Positions 22,243 through 33,590 of a stretch of 64,000 nucleotides of DNA are shown here, piece after piece. The notes below the pieces were generated by a model. That model saw only the letters and a list, made by a program, of their open reading frames with translations, did not search any database and was not told where the DNA came from. Positions within the stretch are counted from its first letter, which is position 1. Each line of letters starts with the position of its first letter. The DNA comes from Fomitopsis serialis. Taxonomy: Eukaryota; Basidiomycota; Agaricomycetes; Polyporales; Fomitopsidaceae. The stretch lies in assembly GCF_022376445.1 (NCBI RefSeq), contig NW_025954975.1, positions 478,775 through 542,774 of the forward strand. Reading direction: 5' to 3'. The position numbers and the translations under genes were made by a program.

Positions 22243-23371
22243 TCACCGTAAGAATGTCATTTCGAGGAACTTCTTGATTGCTTTAGTCACTCGTCGCATT
22301 CGTGGCCGGCAGCCTCGCCTGGCTGAACTTGGACTGGGAAGCCCGCTCTGAGCCAGTGGCCGATGTTTCTTCTCATCGTCAAATGGGAGCTCTAGCGGAG
22401 ATATGACAGGACCGTCCTTGTCGTCGATGTCCGTGCGGGACGCCGCGTTCAGAGCAACCCTGATGACAGGCGCTTCCGATTGCCACGAGCACTGCGATGC
22501 TCGTGCAACTGACGTTCGCATTGAAGGTTTGATATCATATTCTGCTTGCTTGCGGATGTCTGGACTGAACTGTAGTGGCTGTGGCGCATTCGCGACGAGG
22601 TGTCTGACAATCTCGCGCGCGGACTTCGCCGTCCTGTCGTGGTGGAAGATGACGGCACCGGCGTCCATGATGGGCCTGAAATATGCCTTGCGAGTGCAAA
22701 GTGCGTACTTCCGCGTTTCTCGCACGCTGTGATTGACGTCTTCCCACATGCTGAGCACGATGGCGACGTTGGCCAGCGCCTCCTGGGCGCACAGGTCTCG
22801 AAAGGCAATGAGGCTCTCCAGCGCTACGTGGCCCATGCGACTGTCAGAGATCCTGTGGAGATAAATTGTGCCATGCAAGACAGAGCCCTTCCTGCGCCTG
22901 TCATGACTGTCAGCTAACGCTATTACAGTGGAGATCTACGAATTCACTGACATCTTTGTCAAAAACGCACCCACTAATTGCACGACCTCCTCAGTGGACT
23001 TGGTAGTCATGTCCAACCCGGGTGTGTCAATCAGAATTACACGCTTCGAGTCGATCTTGACTGGTCTTGACAGCTGGATGGAACGTGTCTGGGACGACAG
23101 CGAGGAACCAACGGCTAGGTGCGAACCAGTCGCGGTATTGACAAACTGGCACAGCTGAGCGATAACAATATTGTCCGCGTCAGGCATGGCTTACTGTAGT
23201 TTTCCCGGTTCCTGTGCGGCCCATGACACTGGCAATCAACCATGTCAGCGTCACTTGTACAACGGGCATGACAACGAGCTCTGGGACTTACAGGATATAC
23301 ACGTAGTCTCCTTTGCGGAACAGCGATTTCATGGTTGCGAAAATGCCGGCCAATGAGGGGATTTGCAACAT
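22243..23371 (-). CDS. AIG1-like P-loop GTPase, copy C
   Basis: Exons 23371-23292, 23228-23195, 23145-22952 and 22897-22243 give 320 residues. Seen: P-loop VMGRTGTGKTT; G3 motif DTPGLDMTT; the signature GTIYLHRISDSRMGH; LSMWEDV; and, instead of a coiled coil, a low-complexity Ser/Arg/Pro region with a very basic end (RRGCRPRMRRVTKAIKKF) closing in MTFLR. The basic amphipathic end could contact membrane (inference). Exon 3 is 194 nt, as in B1. The start at 23371 gives a short hydrophobic N-terminus; a second in-frame ATG lies 39 bp downstream. Confidence 0.8.
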
Positions 23372-23891
23372 AGTGGTGTGCTGGTGGTATAGCAGTGTGC
23401 TGCAATGGTTCGCCCAAGGTTTTGAGTGTGCTCGCTCTACACTAACACGTGCCCGGCTTACGCGTGTATTGCAGCAGTGTGTCTGGCTCGGACTACCTTT
23501 GCCGCTTCCAGTGCGTCCTTGGAACCTACTTAGTGTTCAAGCTGGGCGCCGCCCTGACATTTTTGCACCGCTCTCTGATCCACTGGCAGTCGCGCTGCAC
23601 TGCCATTGGGGCGACAGACTGCCTGCGCACTCGTAGCTTCCGTGCTACATGTAACTTACAATGTCTACCAGCATGCCAGCGCCTCGAAGACGTCCGCCAT
23701 ACGAGGCTCGCAGTTACCGAATACAACATTGCGGTGGCGCCCGTAGTGGATGAGGATCTGCGGAACGACGCCCAGCCACATTTCCCACATCCACACGAAT
23801 ACCGCCCGACACATTTTATGAAGCGCAACATGAGGGGTCGAACGGACATACCGCCCTCGCCCACAAGCATTATTCCAATCTACGACTCGGC
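23372..23891. other. Intergenic, divergent promoter region of two GTPase genes
   Basis: 520 bp between the starts of copies C and D. Nothing specific recognised. Confidence 0.4.
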
Positions 23892-25052
23892 ATGACAAGT
23901 CTTACATTCGACAAACCGAGGACCACAGTCAACGCACCTAGGAGTCCTACGGTCGTTGAGCCCACTCTTGTAGTCAATGGAGCATCAGGCAACGAAGGCA
24001 CGCCTTCGGCGAGCCGATCGAATCACCTCGCGGATGAAGCAAGTCCTGCCACTGATGGAAGCGCTCCGAGAGGTGCTGGGGTTCTATCTTCCGACGACCC
24101 TTCAAGATCCCCAGTTAATGAGACGCAGCTTGCCATTGAAGAAGGGAAGGTGCACATACTGTGAGTCGCGACCAGTACATGTAGAGAGTCGGTTCCTGAT
24201 AACGGCCTGTAGTGTGATTGGCAAGACAGGATGCGGCAAAACGACGGTCAGTTGTACGACTGAATTGCGGAACCCACGTTAACACGCAGACTCCACGTTT
24301 TGCAGTTCATTAATCTCGCGGCGGATAAGGATCTTCCTGTTGGAGAAGAAAGCGCGCTGTCACCATGTACCACGACGATACAGCGAGCTGAGTTCGGGCT
24401 GGAGGGTTACCCCAGACAGGTGGTGTTGTACGACATCCCCGATGTCGTGGAGTCTGGGAGCCAACTTGCGAAGGCCAAGGTCGTCCCAAAAGATAGGAGC
24501 CAGCAGCGGTACGTGTTCACCGGATACGGAGAGCTGTCGACAGGCACTTTAACGGGCTTGAGTAGTGCATGGACTGCTGTCATCTATGTCATCGACATCA
24601 CAGTCAACCGCGCCAACCTCAACCATGACGAGAACTATCAGATCCTCAACGAGCTCGATAAGCGGGACCAGTTGCAGGAGTTGCTTTTTCTTGTCTCCAG
24701 ATGGCCGTCGCAAGAGGACGAGGCTGGCCTGACAAGGGCATCATCGAGGCTGCGTGAATACAGGCGAGACTACCTCGAACCGTATGTCGGAAGGGGCGCA
24801 ATTGTGCACGAATTCAACAAGGACATGGGTAACGAGAAAGCGCGCGCCATAGTTCTAGCCCTTGTGGGGAGCACATTGGCCGCCAAGGGTCTGAGCAGCC
24901 CAGCGGCTGCCGAGGATATGAGCAGCCCGGCGGCTGCCGAGGGTATGAGCAGCCCAGATTTCCTCCATTTGAGTGTGAGACTGATTTTCCAGCATAGGCA
25001 GCAACACGGAGATTCGCAAACGCTGCAGCTGCATTCACCGTCTCCGGAGTAA
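23892..25052 (+). CDS. Divergent AIG1-like P-loop protein, copy D
   Basis: Exons 23892-24160, 24213-24246 and 24306-25052 give 349 residues. Seen: a disordered, Ser/Pro-rich N-terminus of about 80 residues; P-loop VIGKTGCGKTT on the same 34-nt exon as its neighbours; then FINLAA, matching the start of their exon 3. The G3 site reads YDIPDVVE, so the glycine of DxxG is lost. The YMHRI[ST]D signature is not conserved; the segment AWTAVIYVIDITVNRANLNH occupies that place. The G4 position reads FLVSRWPSQ. The usual intron after exon 3 is absent. Near the end, SSPAAAE is repeated. It probably binds nucleotide but may not hydrolyse it normally (inference). Confidence 0.7.
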
Positions 25053-25371
25053 ACTATCAAGATCATGTGTTATATGTTAGCGACAGAACAGTACATAGGA
25101 AGATAACATGATACCAAGTACCTAGCTTCCTCAATGCGGACTGGCACCGTTGCGTTGGCACGGTAGACTTGATGAGTACCATTCTCCGAGACGAGCGTGC
25201 CTGTAGTCTCAGGATTGAGTACTCGAGTGAACATGCACACAGTCAAAACTTTCAGCGCGGACGAGCAATGTAATGACGGATGTTAAGTCTGTGGGTCTGT
25301 TGCAACTGAATAACACGAATGGATAAATACAATAACAATGCAAAAGTGTCCATCCGCATGGCAGATGGCGC
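25053..25371. other. Intergenic between convergent genes
   Basis: 319 bp between the stops of GTPase D and the ARF-GEF gene. No feature beyond expected transcript ends. Confidence 0.4.
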
Positions 25372-28300
25372 TTACGACGGCACCGGTGTCGATGGTACAG
25401 ACAGCGGCTGCACCGAGGGTTTCGGCCGCGCCATATGCGCTGGCATGGGCTCGGGAAGAACCTCCCTAAGAAATCCTGGCAGGAATCGTTGGATACGCTC
25501 GAAGGTAGCGTCCCACAGTTGCTTCTGACGCTCGTCGCGCGTGTCTGGGATCATAGGTTGGACCAATAATCCTGTGGCATTCATCACCAGGACGACGTTC
25601 TTGAGTGACTCTGGGATGGCCTCATACTGTGATAGTCGTCCCAAACACGATCAGTTCGTTTGCAATAGTACTCAAGCAGTCGAGGAGGGAAACTCCAACG
25701 TACCAACTGGTCCCGCCGATCGACGTGCATCAGTAGATCAAGTAGATCCAAGACTTGCATCCACAGCGTCTTCACATCTGCCGTCTGACCCTCCCTTGCC
25801 TCGAGATGCATGAACGCTTTACATAACAGCGCACTTGCCCTCAGCCGCGTCTCAGGAAGGCTCATAGGGTCACGCATCAGCACTTGAGGCTTGAGTAGCT
25901 CTTCCAGTAGTGGGAACACTACCCTGTGGAAGAGTTCCTCCACCTGCGAGTGGTCTGATGCGTCCAAGGGAAGGAATGGTCCGAGTACGACACGTTGTAA
26001 GTGTACCAAGGCTGCATGGCGGATCTCGCGGGAGACATTGATGGAGTGCCGACCCAGGCAGGCAACCAACGGCATCGCGTGCTGATTCCAGACTGAAAGG
26101 GAGTTTGTAAATAAAATACGGCCGACAAACAGTAAAATAACACCGACGACTTACTCTGGTCCTGTGGTATGCCCGTCTCCGCGAATCGAGCCCAGAATTT
26201 CTTCATCTCAGCCAGTATGTCAATGGCTTTCCGGCCTCGCTCGACCATCGGCGAGCTACAGTGTTCGACTGTCAAAAAGCGACTCGTCACCAGAACTGTG
26301 CGAGCCACCTACTTAGATGCATTAAGCGCTTGATTACGCCGGCCCTGCTGCTGTGCCTCGACTGTCATGCTCGCTGCTGTCATGAACTCGTCGAGCACCG
26401 CAACTAGACCAGGGAAGTTGTCGCTTGTAACGAACTGTTTTGGCCCATCACCGGCCAATGCACTGATTAGCTCAAACGCCTGGCGTGCAGCTTCATGATT
26501 GCCCAGAGTAGAGCGCAGAAGTGCAAAGACGAGGTTCCATTCGGTCGAGGATCGAACAATGTCCTGGTGCGCACGAACGATGCGGATGAGACCCATAATG
26601 ACTTGTTCCGCGACGGACGTCGATATCTGCGCAGGCAGACCAGCGAGGAGATCGAAGGACACGAAGACTTGGTCACGTAAGGATGGCTGCCGATATCATC
26701 AGTACGTCGTTCTTCAAGTGGGCGCAGTCTTACCTTAGCGGCCAGTATGAAACAAAGCCTGAGCAATCCGACTACGGCGCGTTCGATGAGCAAAATGCTG
26801 TACTGCAACGGTGTGGACAACAACGCGGATAGGTGCTCGAATATGACCGGCCTACAGCGCTTCAGAACGTAAACGAGCACGGGAATCGTATCTGACTCAC
26901 CATAGCTCCTCAATATGTTGCGAGGTTTGACACGCGATGCTGACCATTGTCTCCAAAAGGAACACAGACGCAGGATCATACGGAAGCGCATATGGATCTT
27001 CCTGGTACGTGCCGCCTGCTGGTACTTCATCTGCTTCTTGTTTCAAACGAGCCACAGTACGCTCGTGCGCGAGCGCTTCCAGGGCACGTACCGCGGCGAC
27101 CAGTGCGTCAACGTCCAGTTGTCTGCAGCGCTCAATCAGCGAGGAAGATGCCGTGCAGTTTCAGAGGCGCTCACAGAATCTGGCTGTAAAGCTCATCCAC
27201 TCGGCAACTCGTGATGCAGTCAATGGTGGACAACGTGTTCTCCACATCGGCGTCATTCGCGTCAGGGACGAGGGCCTCCGCGCTCGAGCTGTAAGGTGTC
27301 ATCAGGTATGAAGACAACGCAGAAAGCAGGCCGTCAGAGCGTGCGGGCTGGCGTGCGGGCTGTGAGCGCCGCAGGGGAATGATGGACACGCCTCCGAGGA
27401 AGTCTTCCATCTGCAGCATACGCGTTGGCAGAAGGGAATGAATAAAGAGTGTCTGGAACATCTCAAATATCTGCCACATGTCCAATGTCAGTGTGGTCCA
27501 TGACTGCAAGCGTGCGGACAGACCTGTGTCCACCCTTCTCGCAGAGCATTCCCATTTCCGTTGACGATGTTGAACAGAACGACTGCAGCAAGCTGGCCTT
27601 TGAGATTCGTTCCGAATTTCACCGACAGCGACGACACCGTCACGCTTTGTCCATCGATCTCGACCACCGGCCAATTCGGCACCTGTGACGATGGCAAATC
27701 TGCAACGAGACCAGTCGCCTGAGACAGCTGCACGACGACATAGTCGAAGACGTCTGCCATGCCGAAATGCCTAGCCAGTGTTGCGCATTGCCGGAAACCA
27801 GTGATAGCACGCTCGATGATGTAGTCGTCATTGAATGTGATGAATGCGTATGCGATGGCCGATACGACAGGCTTCCAAACAGTCTTGAACATGTCGACGT
27901 CGAAGATGAAGGCATTGCACATCATGAGTTCGCCTGACATTGGATGTATTAGTGTCAGCGTCCGTACGGTAAGTGTTACAGCGCTCGCCTGTTTGCCGCG
28001 AACGAGTCAAGAGCTCTTTCCACGCATACTCGAAGCCTGCTTGACCAGTATGCTCTTCGGGCATGATGATCTCGCGTTTGCGAATGGAATCATAGATATT
28101 TTGCTTCCCTGGTCGTCAGCGGTGGCCAAGGGTACGGTCAAAACGGATGTCGAGCGTACCAAGTACTCTGCCGAGAAATCTGACCCATCATTGACGCCCT
28201 TCAGGTTGCGCTTGTAATCATCGATCGTCATCCTTTTCTACAGCTATGTGAGCTTCAAGCTTGTGAAAAACTCGAAGCTCTTACCCTAATTTGAGGGCTG

Positions 28301-30814
28301 TGTTGATCCGTGTTCAACATGATGATCGAGTATGCAAGGACGTATACTGCATCCTGGGACTTTACCTCCGCTACTACGGTGTCAATATCACTACATTCTG
28401 CGTTCTGCGACGAACGCACCAGGTTCAGTAGCGATGTACACCTCTGCGAAGGTCTCCGTGATCCGATTGATCTGCTGAGACTCGCCCGGTAATCGGAACG
28501 TCTCAAGCAGCTCACGCATGGCATCCGCTACAGATTTCTGCGCGCAGTAATTAGCTCACAATCGAGCGTGCTATTGAATGACTGACATCCTTGAAGTCGA
28601 ACAAGCCCATGAACGCTTTCAGTACGTCAATGTTCTCTGGCCTGCTGAGGAAGTCGCCCAGAAGCCGCTTGTCCATCCTCGCAGAGTTTTTCAGGAACTT
28701 GGCAAGGCTCAGTGGTCGTGGCTCGTTCGGATCCGTGTATATCAGCTTGTGTTCTTCCAAGAACGATATACCTGTCTTCGGCTTCGTGTTGAAGCGTGCC
28801 GTGCCTGTGAGGACCAATTTTTTCCGCGACTTGGTATGCTGGAGATCTTCAGGCAAGACGAAGTGCTACAAGGAAACGCGGTCAGTAAGTCTATCTCATC
28901 ATATATCATGTGCTATCATCTCACCGATGGCCACGGCTCGCTTTGCTAGAAGCATGGATGAGATTAGTTATGCGGCCCACGGACGAACGGATAAGAGTAC
29001 CGACACCTTCAGCTCGAGAAGCCATGTGGTTAACGAACCCAAGAACAATGTCTAGGCATAAGTCTTGCACGTTTTGTTGATTGACTTCACGACCACCCAG
29101 CGCCTCTACGGGGTAGATGCCCTACAGATTGTGAATATATGATAAAATGCAGTTCAGATCCTTCACCAACCTTCGTTGCGAACTCGATGATACGTTCGAA
29201 CATATTCTCACAGTTCATGTCGCAGTCGTAGTTCACATACAGGTCGACCATGAAACTCGGATGCCGCGAAATCAAGCACACCGTTTCCAGGAGAAGCTCG
29301 CGAGTGTCGCCCTTGGCTGGCGCGACGAGTAACCTGGGTGTTTGCGGGGGCTTCTCCGTGTCGGCTTCTAGATTCGGCGGGATAGGTGTCGCTGGCCTAG
29401 GGGAGGACTTCCCAAGCGTCGACTGGCCCTTAGCCGGTGGTGGTGGTGCTAGTCTGTCTATCGAGAATGCCAAAAACAACTCTTGCTGCAACTTCAACTT
29501 TGTACGCGTGATCTCGAACATAGTGGCAATCGACCGCAAAGCGACTTGCAAGACGCCGAAGTTGTCCGAACGCGCGAGCTGAAATAGGAATTTGCACCCT
29601 TGGTCGACGATGAGCGCAGACAATGAAGGGAACGCGCAGAGATGTGTGCCAGAGGCTTCGAAGGCAACGTTGAGGATACGGAGGGCAGTCAAGCGGATGG
29701 AGTCTGTATGCAAGGGATCGTTGGGGTCAAGGACGTTGATGACTACTCGGAGGAGCTCCACAATTGAGGCCAGTCCGTCTGTGGGGCGTTGTTGATGAAT
29801 GGCACATGTGAAGACTAGTGTCGTACATACATCTTGGTCGACCATCTGTAGGACGTGGTGTCCGTAGGATCTCCGAGTCTCCACCGGGTTCCGCATCTGA
29901 GGGTATGTCTTCGGTGGATGCCTTCAGGCTCATCTTGCCCTCTTGCTCGTCCGCGTCATAGCCAATATCCGCGAGCCTTGCTTCCTCAACGACCGGGTCC
30001 AGGATGTGCAACTTTGAGCATACGGTCTGTACAAGCGCATGCATCGTCGACTCGGCTGACCGACGCAGGATCTCTTGGCACGAGGTTGAACACCAGACAC
30101 GATATACAGGCGCTGCCACGTACCACTCAACCGCACTTGACAGCACGTTGTCAATACTGTCTCCAGCATCTCGCATACTTCCACGTCTCCCAGTAGGTCT
30201 CCGACCGGCCCGCAGAACGCATCATGAATGACAGTCATGATCTTGAGTAGCACAACTTCGTCCCCGGATGAGTCGCTTGTCTCAAACTTGCAGCGCGAGA
30301 TGGCATTGCTGAGTTCCGACAACGCGGCGGATAGGGATTGGGCGTTTGGGTGGATGAGGCCGCAGACGAAGAGATTGTGCAGGGATGTGAGCGCCGTGGA
30401 GGTAATGGGGCCTGTCGACAACGGCGAGCGGATGATAGCACAGAAGGGCGAGAGGATAGTTGAGAGAGGTAGGCCCGCAACATCTGTAGCATCAATCCTC
30501 AGCAGGCCTGCGCAAAATCAACAAAGTCAGGGCAGACCTTCTACGTCCTTCAGGAGCCGTTTCAGATCCTGGAATCCGGCCATGAGCTCCTGCTCGGTGC
30601 CTCCGCGCTTCGTCGACTGGCTTGCCGAGTCCTGTCTGACGCGCCTGAGTCCGAGGCTGCTTGCAAGTGCGGACTCGCGGGTGGTGAACGAGCGAGTAGA
30701 CAATGCCCATCGCGAGTTCTTGCGCATGACCGATGTCACGGCGAGGATCTCCGAGAGGACGACGTGTTTCGTCGAGACAGCATGGTTGTCTGCGCCGGAG
30801 CTTGCGAGGTTCAT
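25372..30814 (-). CDS. GEA1: GBF1/Gea-type ARF guanine-nucleotide exchange factor
   Basis: Nineteen exons close in frame and give about 1,488 residues, the usual Gea/GBF1 length. First exon 30814-30538; Sec7 exons from about 28945 to 28160; last exon 25626-25372. It loads GTP on ARF at Golgi membranes to recruit COPI. Seen in order: DCB start ([15 protein letters not shown]); HUS-type motifs ([19 protein letters not shown]); [13 protein letters not shown] box; Sec7 domain with [19 protein letters not shown], whose Glu is the catalytic finger; [27 protein letters not shown]; and HDS helices up to a Pro-rich end. Exon 6 (28945-28925) is 21 nt. One intron appears to be GC-AG (about 27988-27934), or else uses a nearby GTAACA donor that adds a few residues. 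The intron after exon 1 is best taken as 54 nt. Confidence 0.9.
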
Positions 30815-33121
30815 GGCACGGCGGTCGAAGTCCTCCCAAGCGAAGATTTGGTGTTACTTAGGTACTAAAGTAGGGCGAAGTAGAGCGGGTCGTCTGCATA
30901 ACGTGTCGGTGCCAGAAAAGGCAACTGATGAGGTGGATGTTTGGATCAGAGGCTCTTGCCAAACAAACCATTACCATTTATGGAACGAGGAACGCCAACC
31001 AGCATCGCAAAATTGGCATCAGACCGACGGCGACCTGACATGGCCAAAGCATCGATTAACAGAACTAACAGAACTAACAGACTGATGATGTGGCCGGAAT
31101 AGGTGGGTTTTCGCCAGTAGATATTCGGTCATACTACAACAGGCTGTTAGACAATCAAAAGGCCGAGAGTCGCTGATCAACTTCCGTCAGAAGTACAATG
31201 CCCGACCATCGTTCGTTAGGATATGCAAGGCTAGTAAGTAATAAAACAGGGTTATTATAACTTGAGCAGTCTAGTGTTAGCCCAATAGTCTGCTGTTGAT
31301 GCGACATTGCACTCCTCATTTGGCCGCACTTGGCGCTCGTATCGCCCGGAATAGATGAGGATCGAATCGCAATGTATTCGGCTAGTGACGACTACATATC
31401 CTAACTTACTAGTACTAGTATACAACACGAACTCGGACGATCACACCCTATGCCTGGCCCGCCAGTGGATAAGGAGCCGCCAGCATCGGTATTGCTGAGC
31501 CAAGGCCCAAGTGCAGCCATGGGTGCCGTCACGGTGCTTGAAGTCGCCAGCGACTCGGAGGCTGTTTCCGCCGAATAGGTGGGCAGCCGAGCGGGCGAGT
31601 GGGTGCGAGCGCCGCCGAGCGCGAGAGAAAGCGCGAGCGAGAGACAGCCTCTGAAGTACATGGAAGGATGTGCGCACCGGCAGGTGTCACCGGCTGGCGG
31701 ACAGCTGGGCGCGAGCGAGTGGGTGGGTGGATGACGTAAGCAGGCGAACGGGGCGAGCAGCTGAGCGAGCGAGAGTGCGGGCAGGGAGCGAGAGTGCTGG
31801 CGATGGCGACTGGGCGAGCAAATGAGCGCGACACGCTGATCGAGGGCGAATCCGGGGCGAGGTTCGCAAGTGGTTGCCTAGCGTCGGCATCGCGCTGGGC
31901 AATGTGAGTGAGCGAATGTAAACGAATGAGAATATGTGACCCATGTGTAGAACGTTGAAGCAGAGACGACGTTGGCTATCCAGCACACGACGGTGTCTGC
32001 ATGCAGGAGACGTCGTTGCCGTCCAGCGAGGGCCGACGGGTTTTGCGAGAGATGTGGACCAGCCAACAACTCGTGTGACGCGCACTAGCGTGGACGCAGC
32101 GCATTGCGACACGCCGTCCACGTTGGGCTGCTGCCGCGAGCACTGCAGGCCACCGGTCAAGTGACCGGGGAGCGACAGGCTCGGTAGCATCAGAGAGGGT
32201 GGACGGCGCGTCGGAGGTCGAGGATGGCGGGGAATAATAGTGAAGTGCTTACGCGCCTTGTAGGTATGCGGTTCTGCCTGCGACGCAGGACGTCGAGGGC
32301 CATGCACGTTGCTCGCGGCCGTCGAGGGAATGAGCTGTGCAGGGCGGCGGACGTGCAGGACACGAGGGTGGGGACGGAGTGCTGTACATAGTAGACACGG
32401 ACGGCCAATGAATATGCATGTCAGTGCGGGAAACGGCGTGTGCAGAGCAGAGGTGAGTGCCAGCGAGTCAACTTACCGTGACTTAAAACACCCACTGTCG
32501 GAGTTGGGACTGCGTTTAGGGTAGACTGTCAGCAGTCTTGCGCAAAATCCCCGCTGTCTTTCTTCCTGGCATGACAAGCTCGGCATGTCCATTGCAGGTT
32601 GAGTCACCGTCACCATAGGTCTGTCAAAGTCCCGGCAGCCGTTTCACAACCTGATGGCAAAGTACTTACTAGCGAAACCTACTGGCAGAAAACGGACAAT
32701 CTGTGGTCCAGTATAGCACAGCCAGACAAAGAACGAGCCAGCAGAGGTCAAGTTGTTGATCGCGCACCCGGGAACTAACAGACTGTCGTGAGGCGGGGCA
32801 GGGGCGACCGTAGTGATAGTAAACTAGCATTGCCTAATCAGGGCTTATGATCGTCGATTGGGCTTCCGCTCGTCGATAAGATGTACCTGGGAGTAACACC
32901 GCCGTGCAGATTCCGCGATTGGCAGTCTCGACCACTGCAATCACATCAGATCACGTGCCTGAGTGCGGGAAAGGTAGCATTAACCACATTGGACTGCTGA
33001 TCAGTGAACACCTCGTCCTTGATCATTTGTCGGCAAAGTTACAACGACATGTACAGTAAATGGATTGAAGGGGCTGACAAGCGACATAGTACGAAGGTAT
33101 CCATTTTCGTAGCAATGGCAG
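30815..33121. other. Long gene-poor stretch with low-complexity DNA
   Basis: About 2.3 kb without a recognised gene. At 31560-31840 the plus strand is purine-rich with short GCGAGCGAG and GTGGGTGGG runs, giving long Arg/Ser/Pro-rich open frames on the minus strand that look like composition artefacts. The part next to 30814 should hold the ARF-GEF promoter. Confidence 0.5.
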
Positions 33122-33480
33122 CTAACATATTATCAAGGTACGGGGCGAAGAACAAAACCGGTGCCCATGAGTTTGGTGATGCATCACGGAAATTATTGCT
33201 GGCATTGATCTGATTCCAAATGTTACTTTCCCGATGACAATGTCCTTGTCATTACCAAACTCCGCACGCCATTCACGATGTGCCTCGTTCGGACTGATGG
33301 TATATGCCATGTATATGCATCTTCTGGCTTGCAATTTTGTTCTGGGGCGCCCAAGCGTGTCACGTATCACGGATTGCAATGTCTCAACTCGTTCGAAGTT
33401 GTTACGCGGGACTGGGATACAAATATGCTCATCAGCGCTAGCCACCTGACATTTTCGCTTCGACCGAGCATTAGCTGATA
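33122..33480 (-). CDS. Unrecognised coding-like exon
   Basis: A minus-strand frame of over 100 residues reads like protein rather than noise (HICIPVPRNNFERVETLQSV, MAYTISPNEAHREW, FGNDKDIVIGK). It may end at a GTAACA donor near 33225. No start or partner exon was identified and no family recognised. It may be a fragment. Confidence 0.25.
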
Positions 33481-33590
33481 GGACTACGTACCAAATGGCT
33501 CACAGCGTTGAGACGCGGACAACATGTGAATACATCCTATCACGGCTCGACGCCCCGAAGCGGCCAGTCTACAATAGTCTGAGACTCACG

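Noticed and set aside
31687..32307. 206-residue minus-strand frame in the gene-poor gap
   Set aside because: Low-complexity Arg/Ser/Pro composition without splice pattern or domain; probably chance in a GC-rich stretch.
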